Below are positions 32,887 to 44,157 of a stretch of 64,000 nt of DNA, one piece after another. A model generated the notes under the pieces. The model did not search any database. It saw only the letters and a program-made list of their open reading frames with translations, and was not told the origin of the DNA. The translations under genes and the position numbers were made by a program. Location: assembly GCA_037176885.1 (NCBI GenBank), contig JAWWNJ010000210.1, positions 62,001-126,000 on the forward strand, in the 5' to 3' direction. Source of the DNA: Favolaschia claudopus. Lineage: Eukaryota > Basidiomycota > Agaricomycetes > Agaricales > Mycenaceae. Numbering within the stretch: position 1 is the first letter of the stretch; each line of letters opens with the position of its first letter.

Positions 32887-32893
32887 CCTAGAT

Positions 32894-34336
32894 CCTCACA
32901 TGGGACCCGAGCCAATATGAAACCCCAAATCCGCGCCCAGAAGTCGTCCAGTTTCCTCATTTGCACAAAGGTCGAGCATCCCAAGCTGCAAATAATGAGC
33001 TGTGGAGCAGAGACTGGTCTATGGAACTGTGTCAAACCTTTGTGGTGGAACTACCAGTGAATTTTACTACCATTTGCAAAATTCTGTGTACTGAAAGGCA
33101 GTTGATCCAGCCCAACCGTTTGAACCGTTTGCAAACAGTTTACAAACTGTTTCCGACTTCACGCAAATTAAATGGAAACGAAAACGGATATTACCGTTTA
33201 AAAACGTTTGCAAACGTGAGGGAGGAGGTGGATTCCGACTCGCGCACAATGGTCACGTCAGGTGCCTCTTGATCTCTTACCACGATGTGGTTTGACAAGA
33301 GGGGAGCCAGGCTTGCGCCCCGCTCTCAAAATTTCGACAGCACCTCGTCGTCCCGCCGACCCCTTCAATGTTGAAGGACCCAAGTATGCCACTTCAAAGG
33401 CTAAACCGTTCCCCAACGTCATCCGCAACGCCGAGGTGAATCCACCTCATTTTCGACGCTAAACTCGCTGCAACCCCCGCTATCTGCTACCACTCGGTTT
33501 CCAAACACTCAGACAGCATCGTACACCCCCCACGACGTCCTACGACAGCCAATTCGTCGTCCGCCTCGTCCACCGTCCCCCAAGACATCCGTTACATGTC
33601 ACACGCTGCCGCGTATCACCTCGCTTGCTCGCCACGAGACATGCCCCGTTCACCTGTACAGTTGGTTCGCCAAACCCGTCACTTGCGACGAGCCTGCTCC
33701 CACATCCATTTCCCTTTCCATTCATCCATCACCGACCCCAGAACCGCGACGTACTGGACCGGCCTGCCCAAAATTCGAGGCGAGCGGCTAGTGTACCGAC
33801 GTTGTTGATAGGCCGCCGGGAAACTCGGGACTTGGAGCCCCCCGTTGTTTAGCTCCTGGCCAGCAAAGACTGGTTAAACCAAGGTTTTACAGCAGTTTCA
33901 GTTTCCGTGGCTCGCTGGCGTGATGGACCCGAGTCGATGGGATCTTGCGATGCGAGCTGGTTGCCTCGCTCAAAGGCCGACCTCTTTATGCCCCTTTTCC
34001 TTTTCTTTCTCTATGTCCTTATGTCCAGTTACCGTTCCAAGTCGATGGATGCGTTCACCCACCCTCTCCACAACTATACTCTACATACCACGGACGAACT
34101 TCTACTCTTACCACCCAGTACCTATTCGCCTCCGGGCACCGCGTCTTAGCACTAAGGGTTTTGCTTGTTGCGGAATATAAATGCTGATACAAAAAAAAAA
34201 AACAATGGTCACGTGGTTAGCGAGGCGTTCCTGTATTCAACTTCAAGGCAAGGTAGATCGCGCTGTTCGAGGATGTACCAAGATGAATGGAGATGGAAGG
34301 ACTTGAGCACTGCGTGCTCAACCTCAGCAGTAAATA
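32894..34336. other. unassigned; AAACGG inverted words
   Basis: 33115-33215 is rich in AAACGGTTT/AAACGTTTG words that pair with 32095-32165 (AAACGGTTAGGAAACAGTTT), so an older inverted-repeat element may span both and contain the S7 copy. 33260-33860 has several short Pro/Arg-rich frames without motifs. No gene supported. Confidence 0.35.
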
Positions 34337-34842
34337 CTGTACCATTTCGATCAATTCTCCCCGCCTGTGACGCGTGACCCAAATATTCGAACTTTGGATT
34401 TCTCAAAACACCCTGGAGCGCCGTGACACCCTAAAAAATTCGTAAATTTTTCAAATTACAGCACTCACCTCCTCAAACATTTTTAGAGCATTTGAGGTAA
34501 GTATGAATGAAAAACAACAGCTTGAAACCGAAATATTCACAGGGTGAGCAAAATTTGCAAGGTTTTGCATGGTTTCACTGCCAAAAAAGGTGTAATCAAG
34601 CCAGCCGCTATACTAAACGAGACTAGGTTGTACACTGACCATTGAACGGTGTTCAGGAGCAATTTTGAGGAGGCAAAAACAGGTTAGGGGCGAAAAAATC
34701 GAATTTTTGACGATTTTTCAGAGATTTTGTGACTTTTTTTCGACATTCGAAAAAGGTCTCGGTGACCCGTGACAGGTACAAAAATATTCGTAAAAAATCG
34801 GCCCTGTTACGCGTGACATACGAATTGAATGAAATGGTACAG
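34337..34842. mobile_element. TA-flanked element with CTGTACC ends, copy 1
   Basis: 506 bp with left end CTGTACCATTTCGATCAATT and right end AATTGAATGAAATGGTACAG. TA at 34335-34336 and 34843-34844. Inner GTGACGCGTGAC / GTTACGCGTGAC words also pair. The first seven bases are shared with 48753-49082. Confidence 0.8.
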
Positions 34843-35054
34843 TATGCGATATTTACTCTGATATTTTGTGTGTGTTTGTGAGGGGTTTGGCCGTCCCGGC
34901 CGACTTGCCGCCTTTGCCGCTCCTGATCGAGGAGGCGGCAAAAACCGAAACGAGGTCTGCGAACGAACAACGTCGAAACGCGGGACCGGCCAAACCCGGA
35001 CGCAGCAGGAAAAATCCGGAGCAACCACAACGAGCAAAGCTCAAAGGATGATGC

Positions 35055-38000
35055 CTAAAAGGTAGCATCCGCGCGAGGGAGCGAAGGGCCCAAGGAACCC
35101 CCAATCAGAGCTGAAGCGAGGACGAAAGAGGAAGAAACCACCCGCAATAGAACTAATAGAAGACGAATTGGTGTAACGCACGGATCATGGAGCCGCCGTA
35201 TGCGGTGCACAATGCCCCACGTTGGAGAGAAAGCATCTAGATTGAGCCAACCGCCGGATGCGCGCTCAAGCCGTGCATATACATGTTCACTGGCCATGAG
35301 CAGGTGAAGAGGAATGAAATCCGTTGACTTGTGTCGGGAGTATCGGATGGGACCGCGTTGGTCGAATGTTCGAGCTGCCGTATGCAGCTATCTCACATTG
35401 CGACGAAGGAACCGTCAGATCGAGAAGGCTTGAGAGATCCGGGTGATCAAGAGCCTAGTACTGCCCACTGTAGCCGTGTGCTGGTTGTCGCCGTGTACAT
35501 CACGGTATGTTGTATATCGAGTACACAATCAGGCTGCTGCAGTGCCCGTATCCGAAGACGCAGGAGCCAAAAAAAATTCTTGATTAGGAATTGGCAGTCA
35601 ACGTATTCCAGGCCGAGCCTGAGGGCATGCCGTTCAATGACAAGAAGGGATTCGGAGAAGAAAAAAAAGAGGTGCATAAGTATGTTCGAGTTGCAGCTCT
35701 GAAACCCGATAAGGAGAAAAGAATCATGAACGCGAGCCGCTCGATGAATGGCGCTCGAGCTGGCACCCAGCCATAACAGTCCGAGACGTGATGCAATGAG
35801 AGAAAAGATGATGACGAAGAAAGCCACCTTAAACACTGCAGATAACATGTCCGGGCTGCACGTGCAGACCTTCCATGATCTGCTCAAGTGACGATGCGCT
35901 AGCACGAAAGAGCGGGTGAAAGGTGCTGGTAATGTTGACCTCTTCCAGCCGCCGTCTATTCCGTGGAAAGACAACTGAATATGCCGATGGCCGACATGCG
36001 CGAAGATTCGATATTCGGAGGGGAACACACGAAACGTCAGTCGACGTACAGCTGTGCCGGGCTGTAGCGCGCCACATTCGGTGGTGGGGAACAAGTAAAG
36101 TGCCGAAGGATGAGCATAGTTAAGCCAGTTAGCGTACCTCAGCTGTTAGCCTGAGGATTCACTGGGAACGGTGACGAGAGGAAATGGTTGCGAAGTGTCA
36201 AACAAGGATGATGAGGTCAGCCAGCGAGCGACGCGGCGCCGCCGTCCGCCGCCATGGGCTCCGATACTCAGAAAGATAACGAGAATACCCGTTCGAGTTG
36301 ACGATGTACGGCCATGAAGTCGACGTCCAGCAACGAAAAGGAGGAACATAACGAAAGTCGATCAACGTGCCGGAATCAGCCTATATAGCTGAATGCACGA
36401 GATTCGATCACTTGGAGAGGAAGATCCGAAGACAGAGATGACCATGGTAGGACCCGCTTGTGCCCCATACCCGGAAAGAGCAGACGGAGATCGTGGCGGA
36501 GATCAAGTCAATCAACGTGCTGCGGCGCCGCCGGATGCAGCCATAGCTTTCTTTCAATCGAGGAGGAGGAGCAGGGAGGAGAGTCACGCCGCACGCGGCG
36601 CTGGGTCACGGATGGCCGCAGAACATATGGAGAGGGAGACTGTGCGGGGTGCTGACATTCGCATCCGATGTCCGCCGTGCCGCAGCGCGATTCAGCCCTT
36701 CGCATCGAGCCTCGTTACCTGCGGCGGTTCGAATTCGGAATACAGATGTGCAATTGTTCTATGTCTCGACACGTGTCGAAAACGAAGCGGATAGTGTGGT
36801 CGCGTAATGCTGAGCAGCTGCGCCCCAGGGCGCACAGAGGAAGTAAAAAGGTGCCTTGTGCATGACTCATCTTGGCGACATCCACGGAAGACTCTGATGT
36901 GGAACATCAAGTCCTGGATGTGCGGCCTCGACGAGCTGGAAGGGGGAGAGGCTGCGTGCAAGAGTCGTACGATACTCATTTGTGCCTGTACTAGGTTCTG
37001 GATGACCAGCGCTTGAATGGCTGAAAGATACGACAGAAGAATACAATCTCCGAGTTGGCAGGTGTCTGTTACCTATTTGCATGAAGGATGCATGCAGCGT
37101 AGGATGGCCGTCCGTGGCTAGCACGTTCTCACTCGTGACCCCGTCGGCCGCGAGGAGAATGATGATGAAACAATAAAATGCGATACAGACGCGCGTCGTC
37201 GCGTGAAAGGATGGGTATTTGAGAGCCGAGATCGATATAGAATAGAGGACGGAGGACGGGTCAAGTTTGATACACGTAGGATGGGTGCAAATCGTGGGAA
37301 CGACCACATTTGCACCAGCGGGCGCGTGTCGCTGCGTGTAGGAATGAAGACGAGACGACATGGACTGCAAACACCCTTCACGACAACTACCTTCACAATG
37401 AAGAGTGTCGCGAGCATGCGGTGTGCGGGATAGGCAAGCTGGAGGGCACGACCTTCGAAACCCGCTCCAAGGGACAAGCACTGCGTCGGCGTTCGACGAT
37501 GCGACCACGAAGAGAATGAGGTGGAGGCCACCAGATCTGTGACGCGACCCGATGGTTCGCGAGAGAACACTTAGGGTTGCTGACCACTCGCATTGTCCGC
37601 GACGAACACATGTGCACCGGTGACTGTGTTATATGTCATGGATGAAGGGAAGGTGATCAGGAAGGCGTGCACGGCATGCGATGTTAATTTTTCTATCAAC
37701 ATTTACAATGGTATAGCTGCGTTGCACGCAAACGGAGAGGATGAAGAGATACGGATGAGACACCACAGCGTTCGCATTCAACAATGCACTCGGAGGTGTC
37801 TGCGGCAATCCTGAGCGTTCACCAAGTACACAGATTGGAAGGCACGACCTTCTCAACTCTGGCTACAAGCGATGCGGCACTGCGCCGACGTCCGACGATG
37901 CAACGACAAGGAGGATGAGGTAATGTCGACCACTGGGAACCTGCGGCGAGACCCAATGATCCACAAGCGTAGTCTCCCGCAGTCAGACTCTATGAGATAT
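35055..38000 (-). other. unassigned region with signal-peptide-like minus frames
   Basis: Several minus-strand frames contain hydrophobic leaders followed by polar sequence: RLLLVLLRVVSSSF (~35155), VFKVAFFVIIFSLIA (~35830), MFLLFVAG (~36345), CIAFYCFIIILLAADGVTS (~37180), HLILFVVASSNADA (~37515) and YLILLVVASSDVGA (~37920). Intron-like junctions are present, but I could not assemble a full gene. It may be a cluster of small secreted-protein genes or their remains, or chance. No family recognised. Confidence 0.3.
37434..37965 (-). repeat. tandem duplication (two ~125-bp related units)
   Basis: 37434-37560 and 37835-37965 are clearly related in the same orientation (shared GGCACGACCTTC, GACGATGC, GAGGATGAGGT-type blocks, by eye about three quarters identical), ~400 bp apart. 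On the minus strand both encode a similar hydrophobic leader (LILFVVASSNADA and LILLVVASSDVGA). B has a stop soon after. Confidence 0.55.
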
Positions 38001-38027
38001 ATGATAGTCGATATATCTTTTTATATA

Positions 38028-38477
38028 GAGTCTGATTTTGTTGGCACCTGTCAAATGGGACCTCGGATTTTGTGACAATTTTGATGGCACGTACAGATAG
38101 TCCCACGCCCAAATTCGGACGATTTTGCTATTGGTACCAGACCTACAGGCATTTTAAATCCATAAACCATTGCAGGGGCACTATTAAACCATGCACCACT
38201 AATTTTTATGGGCTCAGGACTCGAATATTGATAGGAAGTGTGAATTCAACCAATTTTGATACCTCGTTGAAAACTCCGTCGTTTTTGTATGTCTACTGTC
38301 AGGGTAAGCGGCCACTACCTTTCCTAAGCTATTCAATTGTCTCAAAACTGCACATATGCGCACAGACTCACAAAAGGTGGCCAAACGAAGCCTTGCGTCC
38401 CAATCCGGACGTGAGAAATGTGACATGTCACATCAAAAACCGAGGTCCTGGTTGACAGGCGCCAACAAATACAGACT
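38028..38477. mobile_element. inverted-repeat element, no TSD seen
   Basis: AGTCTGATTTTGTTGGCACC near 38028 pairs with GGCGCCAACAAATACAGACT near 38477. Further inside GGACCTCGG pairs with CCGAGGTCC. The left terminus overlaps a short hairpin at 37983-38037 (TCAGACTCTAT.. / ..ATAGAGTCTGA). No target duplication could be recognised. Confidence 0.5.
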
Positions 38478-38479
38478 AC

Positions 38480-39169
38480 CACAGGCGTGGGATTCCAAAA
38501 AATATCCCAATGCGCCAAACGTGACGACTCTCGGCGATCCCAGCCGTCTCAGACGAAGCTATCTTCGTCGAGCCGGCAGGATAGCCTCGATTCGCCCAAG
38601 CGAAGGAAGGAAGGGAGAGGACAGAAAATTGACGAGTCAAAGACGCACCACGAGCATTGAAGAAATCGTGTCTTGTGGTTTGCGGTTGGACCCTTGCGCA
38701 GCCAAGCCGGTGCTGGAGCCGTCGCGTGTTAGGTTTGGAGGTGCGGAATTGGCGTTTCGGAGCGCTGAATGTGTAATGCATCGCGCATTGGCTTGAACCA
38801 AGGCCGAGGGATCAAAACGTTGATCTGAGCACGTTGGTCAGCAAAGATGAAGATGGAGTGGGGTGTGCGCGCCGTGCGTCACAAGCCCGCGCACACCGAC
38901 GACGGCGTGTCATATGAGTAACAGGGGAAGGCAATGAAGACAGGGTGTGCTCCGCGTTCGTGACGAGCATAACCCAGACGACCTTGTGTCGTATATATCG
39001 ACGCGAGATGACGCGACGTCCGTGGTGGGCGTGCTTACACCAACAACTATATGTTGTGTGCATTAAAAAAAAAAGAGTGAAGTGAGAGCATCGCCCGTGA
39101 CGAGCGCAGCACCGGCAGGTATGCATCGGGCATGTAACGTGGACGCCACCAAAGGGCTCCGAGAGAGGA
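38480..39169. other. no gene seen
   Basis: A plus frame of 146 codons (38356-38796) and minus frames of about 100-140 codons overlap in GC-rich sequence without motifs. Nothing supported. Confidence 0.3.
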
Positions 39170-39740
39170 ACTCGACCGATGGATGTCGAGGCGCGCTGAA
39201 CCTCGAGACAAAGACACTCACGGCGACCGAGCCGCAAGCGAAGAGTCGCTCGACCGATGTCGCAGAGACCTGGAATGCACCGTGCCCACCCGACGGAGCG
39301 CGAGGCGGGCTCGAATTCACGAGGGCAGAACTGAATTCAATTAGACCGGGGTGACGATGACGCTCACGCCGACACGAGTCGCACGCGAGTTGACTCGCTC
39401 GACCGATGTCGCAGCGAGTCGGAATTTACTGCGCTCGACCGCTGTCGAGGCAGGCTGGAATTCACGACGACGACGATGCTCCCAGCGACACGAGTCGCGT
39501 GCGAGATGACCTCGCTCGACCGATGTCGAAATGAGTCTGAAATCACCGCGCTCGACCGTTGTCGAGGCAGGCTGGAATTCGAGACGACGACGATGCTCCC
39601 AGCGACACGAGTCGCGTGCGAGATGACCTCGCTCGACCGATGTCGAAATGAGTCTGAATTCACCGCGCTCGACCGTTGTCGAGGCAGGCTGGAATTCATG
39701 ACGATGATGATTTTGTTCACGGCGACCGAGTCGCACGCGA
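39170..39740. repeat. 122-bp tandem repeat
   Basis: The word CGCTCGACCGATGTCG recurs at about 39248, 39396, 39510 and 39632. The last two full units are nearly identical with a 122-bp period and carry GGCAGGCTGGAATTC and CCCAGCGACACGAGTCGCGT. Earlier units are more diverged and shorter. Since 122 is not a multiple of three, successive units shift frame, so translation of the array is not conserved. Confidence 0.8.
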
Positions 39741-40832
39741 GACGGGAACACCACAGCTATCTCCCCTAAAACCCGGCGTGAAACGCCGCGGTTCCGGAGG
39801 CGTCGCCTCGGAGAGCAGAGAAGAGAAAGCAAGGGAAAAGGGGAAGTAAGAGTCAAGAAAAGCGATCCACCTCGGCGGGTTCTCTGGATGCACGACGACG
39901 GACATCATGGTTCTCGGAAACGCCGCCTTTGGAGGGCATAGAATGTGGGGAGGAACAAGAAACAGAGTGACGAGGAAGAAGTTGGGGAAGAACGAACGCG
40001 ACACACGACGTGTTTCGACAACGTTCATGCAGCGCTCCATTGTACAATATCGGAGCGCGAGAATGGGATGGGATGGAACGGCGTAAAGAAAGAAAATGGA
40101 CCGGATAACTCACCAATGAGTCTTCTCCGTTTCCGTGAACGCGTTCGCTGCCGGCGCCCCCGTGCGTCTGAAGTAGCAGCTGAGATAGGTAGGCCCGAAA
40201 GGCCGCGTCCATCTACCCGCGTTCGATAGCTTGTGTTGGCGCCCGGGGTACTGAATGTGGTGGACTGAGGTGGAAAGTATTGCTCCGAGTGAGACTCAGA
40301 GCAGTTAAGAGAGTCTTTAGAGCTCGCTCAGATAGCGAGAAATGCTGGAAGAGACGTGAGAATGAGTCCCCACGCTCACTTTGACCATGTTTGGGTCATA
40401 AGAAAGTTCCGATAAACTCTTGCTCTGCAAGTAAATTTCGGACTGGTGACAAATTTCAGGTTTCCTGAGAGGGATATACAGCCTAAGAACCTCCTCTGAG
40501 CAGCCTCTAGCTGGGGCTAACAATTTTGACGACTGTAGACTGACCCGACGAAAGATTTCCATATTGGGTACCACCGACAAACCTCGCCGAGACGCGTAGA
40601 ATAGATGTATATACCAGCTTCCATGCAGTATCCAGATTTTCCTAAAGGCATTGGCATCACATTTACCTACTAAGATGGTCTCTGGCCATGCCAGATGAAA
40701 TTCCACAAGTGTACAATGGTTTTCGTCAACATACCACATTTGGTGTCACGAAGAAAGATCCACCCAAATTGTACCTTCAAATAGCTTACATGTCACAAAA
40801 TCAGTACATTAGATTAAAAGAGACATGAATAA
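39741..40832. other. no assignable gene
   Basis: Minus frames at 39853-40212 and 40317-40739 (140 codons) are open but unrecognised. The latter lies just downstream of the unknown gene at 40833-42505 on the same strand. Confidence 0.3.
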
Positions 40833-42505
40833 TCACACTCCACCCTTACCCTGGCTCCTAGTACTATAACGAACGGTTACCAGATCCTCGGGGAAGTTTT
40901 CTTTGTCGATGGTCTTCACCGCTTTTTGCCGAACGTAAGACGACTTCTGTATTCGATTGGTCGAACGAGAGGTAGAGGATTGGGACGTCGACCCGGTCTC
41001 CCGGTAGAGATCTGGGAACCCGATGGAACAAGCTTGACATTTGAATGAACTGGAAACGTACCTTTGGAGGGCGTCCAGGACGGCTTGCGCAGATAGCCTG
41101 CACCTGCTTGATATAAGCTTGTTTTGCATGTATTCGTAAAAAGACGCCGGGCCAAGCGTTGTAGCAAACCCCGCATTGGAGACATCTTTGAACGGAGAAA
41201 GCTGAAAGAGAAAGCATCAGTATGAGAGATACATAAGGCTCCATTCGGCTGTCGTCATTTAGCCGCATTTAGCGTCACTTTGGAGCACTTCATAAGAATT
41301 CCCTGCCAAAATTTGGGTGAGAGATGCTCCAAAGTGACGTCAAGTGCTCCGAAATGACGCTACCGAATGGAGCCTAAGAAGATTGAGAATACATCTGGTT
41401 TGGCATTCCAGGATGCGGGAGGTATGGCGCGAATGACGTGATGGCGATTATTCTGTGCGTGCTCGAAAAGGCGCACTTCGAGACGCTTGAACTGATTTGA
41501 AGTAGGAGTCCATGTGCCGTAGTATGGTGTACCTGAAGCAAGTGAGTACAGGCAATCATTGAGAGAGAGAGGGGATCACGCACCAATGACATGAGTGGGG
41601 TCAAACAGACCTCGAGATTGGTAGCGGTTGTATAGAGCGGCAGGCATGCAAACCTTTGTTCTGCGATACACGTGGACGTAGGATTTGAGGAAGTTCTGGT
41701 TGGACACCTCATGGAAGACGAAAGGGTTGTTGGAGTTTGGAAGGCCAGCGCAGCGAGTGTAGTATTCTTCGGAGCGCCAGGTGGCCATGAATTTGGGAAG
41801 GTAGTCGCGGAGTTCGTGAAACGCTTCATGGCTTGCGCAAACCTCGAAGCTCGGAGTGTCATCCCAAAGGAAACCCTGTCATAAGAGTCTGGAACAATCA
41901 GCGGAGTAACCGTACCCTTGCCTTATCAAAATTGATGGAATTTTCCCACAGTATGTGGACTTTACTTCCCCTCGTTTTGCTCACACTTTCCGGGGCGGGT
42001 TCGGCCTCCCTGTCTCCGAGCGACCATCTCTTCGTAAGTAAGTCAGAGCGAGCCATGCCTCGGATGTTGCCCTCAAGACTGAAGTGGCAGACAAGGGCGT
42101 GCTTGGGGGAAATGTTTGAGTCAATGTAAAGAATCGACGGAAGTTATTGGCAACATACATGGCCGGCTATGATGACAAGACATTTACCTCGCGCCTCAAC
42201 GTGAATTGGACCAGGCTGGCGTTGCCGTTCCAGAAGATACTCCCAAGGGGCATTTTTCGGAGTCCGTTTGAGGTCGTGCGCGTCGATAGCCATAGAAGAG
42301 ACGGGTTCAAGCGAGGGAGTATAGTCCCCAATGTCCGCAGAGAAAGTTTCGTGGGATTTAGCAGCCGTGCCTTCAGCAAAAACGCGGGGCATGACGGTCA
42401 GGAACCCTGGAAAGGCAATACTTCGACATTTGTACTCAAGGCAGTCGCGACTGAACGTACCTGTGGGCCATACCCCCTTAGCTTTCTTAGCAGCAGGGCC
42501 TCGCT
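40833..42505 (-). CDS. unidentified multi-exon gene with a MITE in one intron
   Basis: Minus-strand segments join through typical introns. SLKRGPAAKKAKGVWPTG (~42500-42445) is joined by a 55-bp intron to FLTVMPRVFAEGTAAKSHET and PWEYLLERQRQPGPIH. After an ambiguous intron comes HALVCHFSLEGNIRGMARSD (~42085) and LWENSINFDKAR. A 45-bp intron leads to GFLWDDTPSFEVCASHEAFH and RSEEYYTRCAGLPNSNNPF. The intron near 41575-41530 leads to GTPYYGTWTPTSNQFKRLEV and NAKPD. The MITE-bearing intron leads to SPFKDVSNAGFATTLGPASF and ends ..STRSQGKGGV at 40833. Two Cys pairs (FKCQACSIGF) are present. Neither the start nor the family is known; the 5' part may be lost next to the repeat at 42572. Phase near 42200 does not resolve cleanly, so it could be a pseudogene. 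Confidence 0.5.
41237..41374. mobile_element. PIF/Harbinger-like MITE in an intron
   Basis: 138 bp with ends GGCTCCATTCGGCTGTCGTC and GACGCTACCGAATGGAGCC and TAA on both sides (41234-41236, 41375-41377). TAA duplication with GG-starting ends is characteristic of PIF/Harbinger. Removing it leaves a ~50-bp intron (donor GTATTC, acceptor TTTCAG) in the unknown minus-strand gene. Confidence 0.87.
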
Positions 42506-42571
42506 TAAGTGAGTCATGACTTATTAAGCATCGCTAAGTTTGATGGCTAAATTTATTGAGTTAACTAAAAT

Positions 42572-42800
42572 AGAGACTTTGCGCAGAGCCACCGGTAGCC
42601 ACCCAGTGGCTCTCACGGCATGCGCTGTGGAGCGGCTACGCGCTATGGTGGCTCATTCGGTGGCTGGAAGAACAACTTGAAATTCATTTTCTTCGGCATT
42701 TTTTCATCCCCCTGGATGACCTGGAAGCGCTAGGCTCCCAAACCCCCAGGAAGCACACCAAGGTTCCACGCCAACCGTCGGTTTTGCAAGAACCGGCCAA
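42572..42800. repeat. left-half relative of the 25158 element
   Basis: Starts AGAGACTTTGCGCAGAGCC after AAT and shares GGCATGCGCTGTGGAGCGGC with 25158-25434. The right end is not found; sequence fades before the fold-back element at 42864. A truncated copy. Confidence 0.65.
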
Positions 42801-42863
42801 AAAACGCACCAAATGAAGCGGGAAACTGGTAACCTAACCACGACACCTCACTACATTGAGGTA

Positions 42864-43716
42864 CAGTGGTGGCAAATAGAAATTGCCGTGGCTTTTTGGC
42901 CAAAATCTTGCTGTATACTTCACCGAATGACCTGAAATAAGATGTAGAGATAAATATATGATACTACTGTACCACTTAGAATACTCAGCTATCTATTATG
43001 CCCTGACGATGCATCAATAACAGGACAGTTTCTGATTATTGCCATATCTGGAAAAGCTCAATGTATCCTCAGCAAAAAAGTGTCATAACAGGATGAAAGT
43101 ACTTGAAAAACAATGCTAGTTATCACTTTGATTGACTGGAATTGAACCTCATTTGAGCTCACAACGGCTGCTTGAAGTTGGTCCTTTTAGCTATTTTCTC
43201 TGCATTTTCAGCTATTTTGTGTGAAAATAGCCAACTTTGAGCGGCTGCTGTGAGCTCAAATCAGGGTCAATTCCATTCAACCAAAGTGGAAACTAGGACT
43301 GTTTTTTAAGTACTTTCATCCTATTATGACACCTTTTACCTGAGGGTTCATTGTGTTTTTCCGAATATGGCAAAAATCGGAAATCATCCTATGATTGATG
43401 CATTCTCAGGGCACAATAGAGCATTTTGGCAAACGGTGAAAATCAAATTTCAGTTCGAAAAACTAAGCGAGTTTGGTGAAAAACTACAGTGGGCTGCGCA
43501 CTGTTTTGCGGCTCCACAACCAAAATTTGGTTAGCGGGAACTGAAGAAAAAAATCATTTTTCACCGTTTGCCAAAGTGCTCTAATATATTGCTGACTGAT
43601 TTAAGAGGTACAAAAGTATCACATACCTATCTCTACATTTTATTTGAGGTCATTCGGTGAAGTATACAGCCAGATTTTCACCAAAAAGCCACGGCAATTT
43701 CTATTTGCCACCACTG
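42864..43716. mobile_element. fold-back element F1, copy 4, with nested MITE
   Basis: 853 bp, TA at 42862-42863 and 43717-43718. Apart from the MITE at 43418-43582 it is almost identical to copy 1 (20520-21204), suggesting recent movement or exchange. Confidence 0.92.
43418..43582. mobile_element. MITE family M2, copy 2, nested in F1
   Basis: 165 bp, ends AGAGCATTTTGGC.. and ..GCCAAAGTGCTCT, AAT at 43415-43417 and 43583-43585. Copy 1 of F1 has the unoccupied site (GGGCATAATATATTG), which confirms insertion and a 3-bp AAT duplication. Confidence 0.9.
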
Positions 43717-43769
43717 TACATAAAATCTCACCAGGATCTAAATGAGTCAGTAAGACTACATTTTGCTGA

Positions 43770-44157
43770 TGCCGAACTTCATCCAAGTTCACCTTTGACT
43801 ACAAGTCCAACTTCAGGTTCGATTACCATTTTCGGAAAACTTCCGGTCGGAAGTTGAACTTCAGTCAAAACTTCGGAGGAAGCGGTAAACTATCCCCAAA
43901 ACTACATTCTCAAGTTCCTTTGGGGTTGAAACTAGAATATTTACTGAAAAATGAATTACTATAAATTCATTTTTCAGTAAATATTCTAGTTTCAACCAAA
44001 AAGGAAGCTGAGATCGTAGTTTTCGGGGTGGTTTACCCCTTGGTTCGAAGTTTTGACCCCAGTTCAACTTCCCACCCGAGGTTTTCCAAAACTGGCAATT
44101 GAAGCGGAAGTTGAACTTGTAGTTGAAGTTGAACTTGAATGAAGTTTGGCATCAATC
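43770..44157. repeat. fold-back element with perfect 34-bp hairpin
   Basis: TGATGCCGAACTTCAT at the left pairs with ATGAAGTTTGGCATCA at the right, and AAGTTGAACTT-type words fill both arms. At the centre 43924-43957 and 43964-43997 are perfect 34-bp complements around the loop ACTATA. No target duplication found. Confidence 0.75.

Noticed and set aside
36393..36794. 133-codon plus frame at 36.4 kb
   Set aside because: No motif, and compositionally similar frames are open on the opposite strand; not supportable as a gene.
39400..39720. Direct repeats at 39.4-39.7 kb as a CRISPR array
   Set aside because: Whole 122-bp units are repeated with no unique spacers, in a eukaryotic context.
41374..41862. 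162-codon minus frame (Thr/Pro-rich)
   Set aside because: It is the shadow of the better-supported exons in the neighbouring frame (RSEEYYTRCAGLPNSN), which join through introns.
42864..43716. 853-bp fold-back copy as a distinct longer family
   Set aside because: The extra length is exactly a nested 165-bp M2 MITE plus a 3-bp duplication; without it the element equals the 685-bp family.
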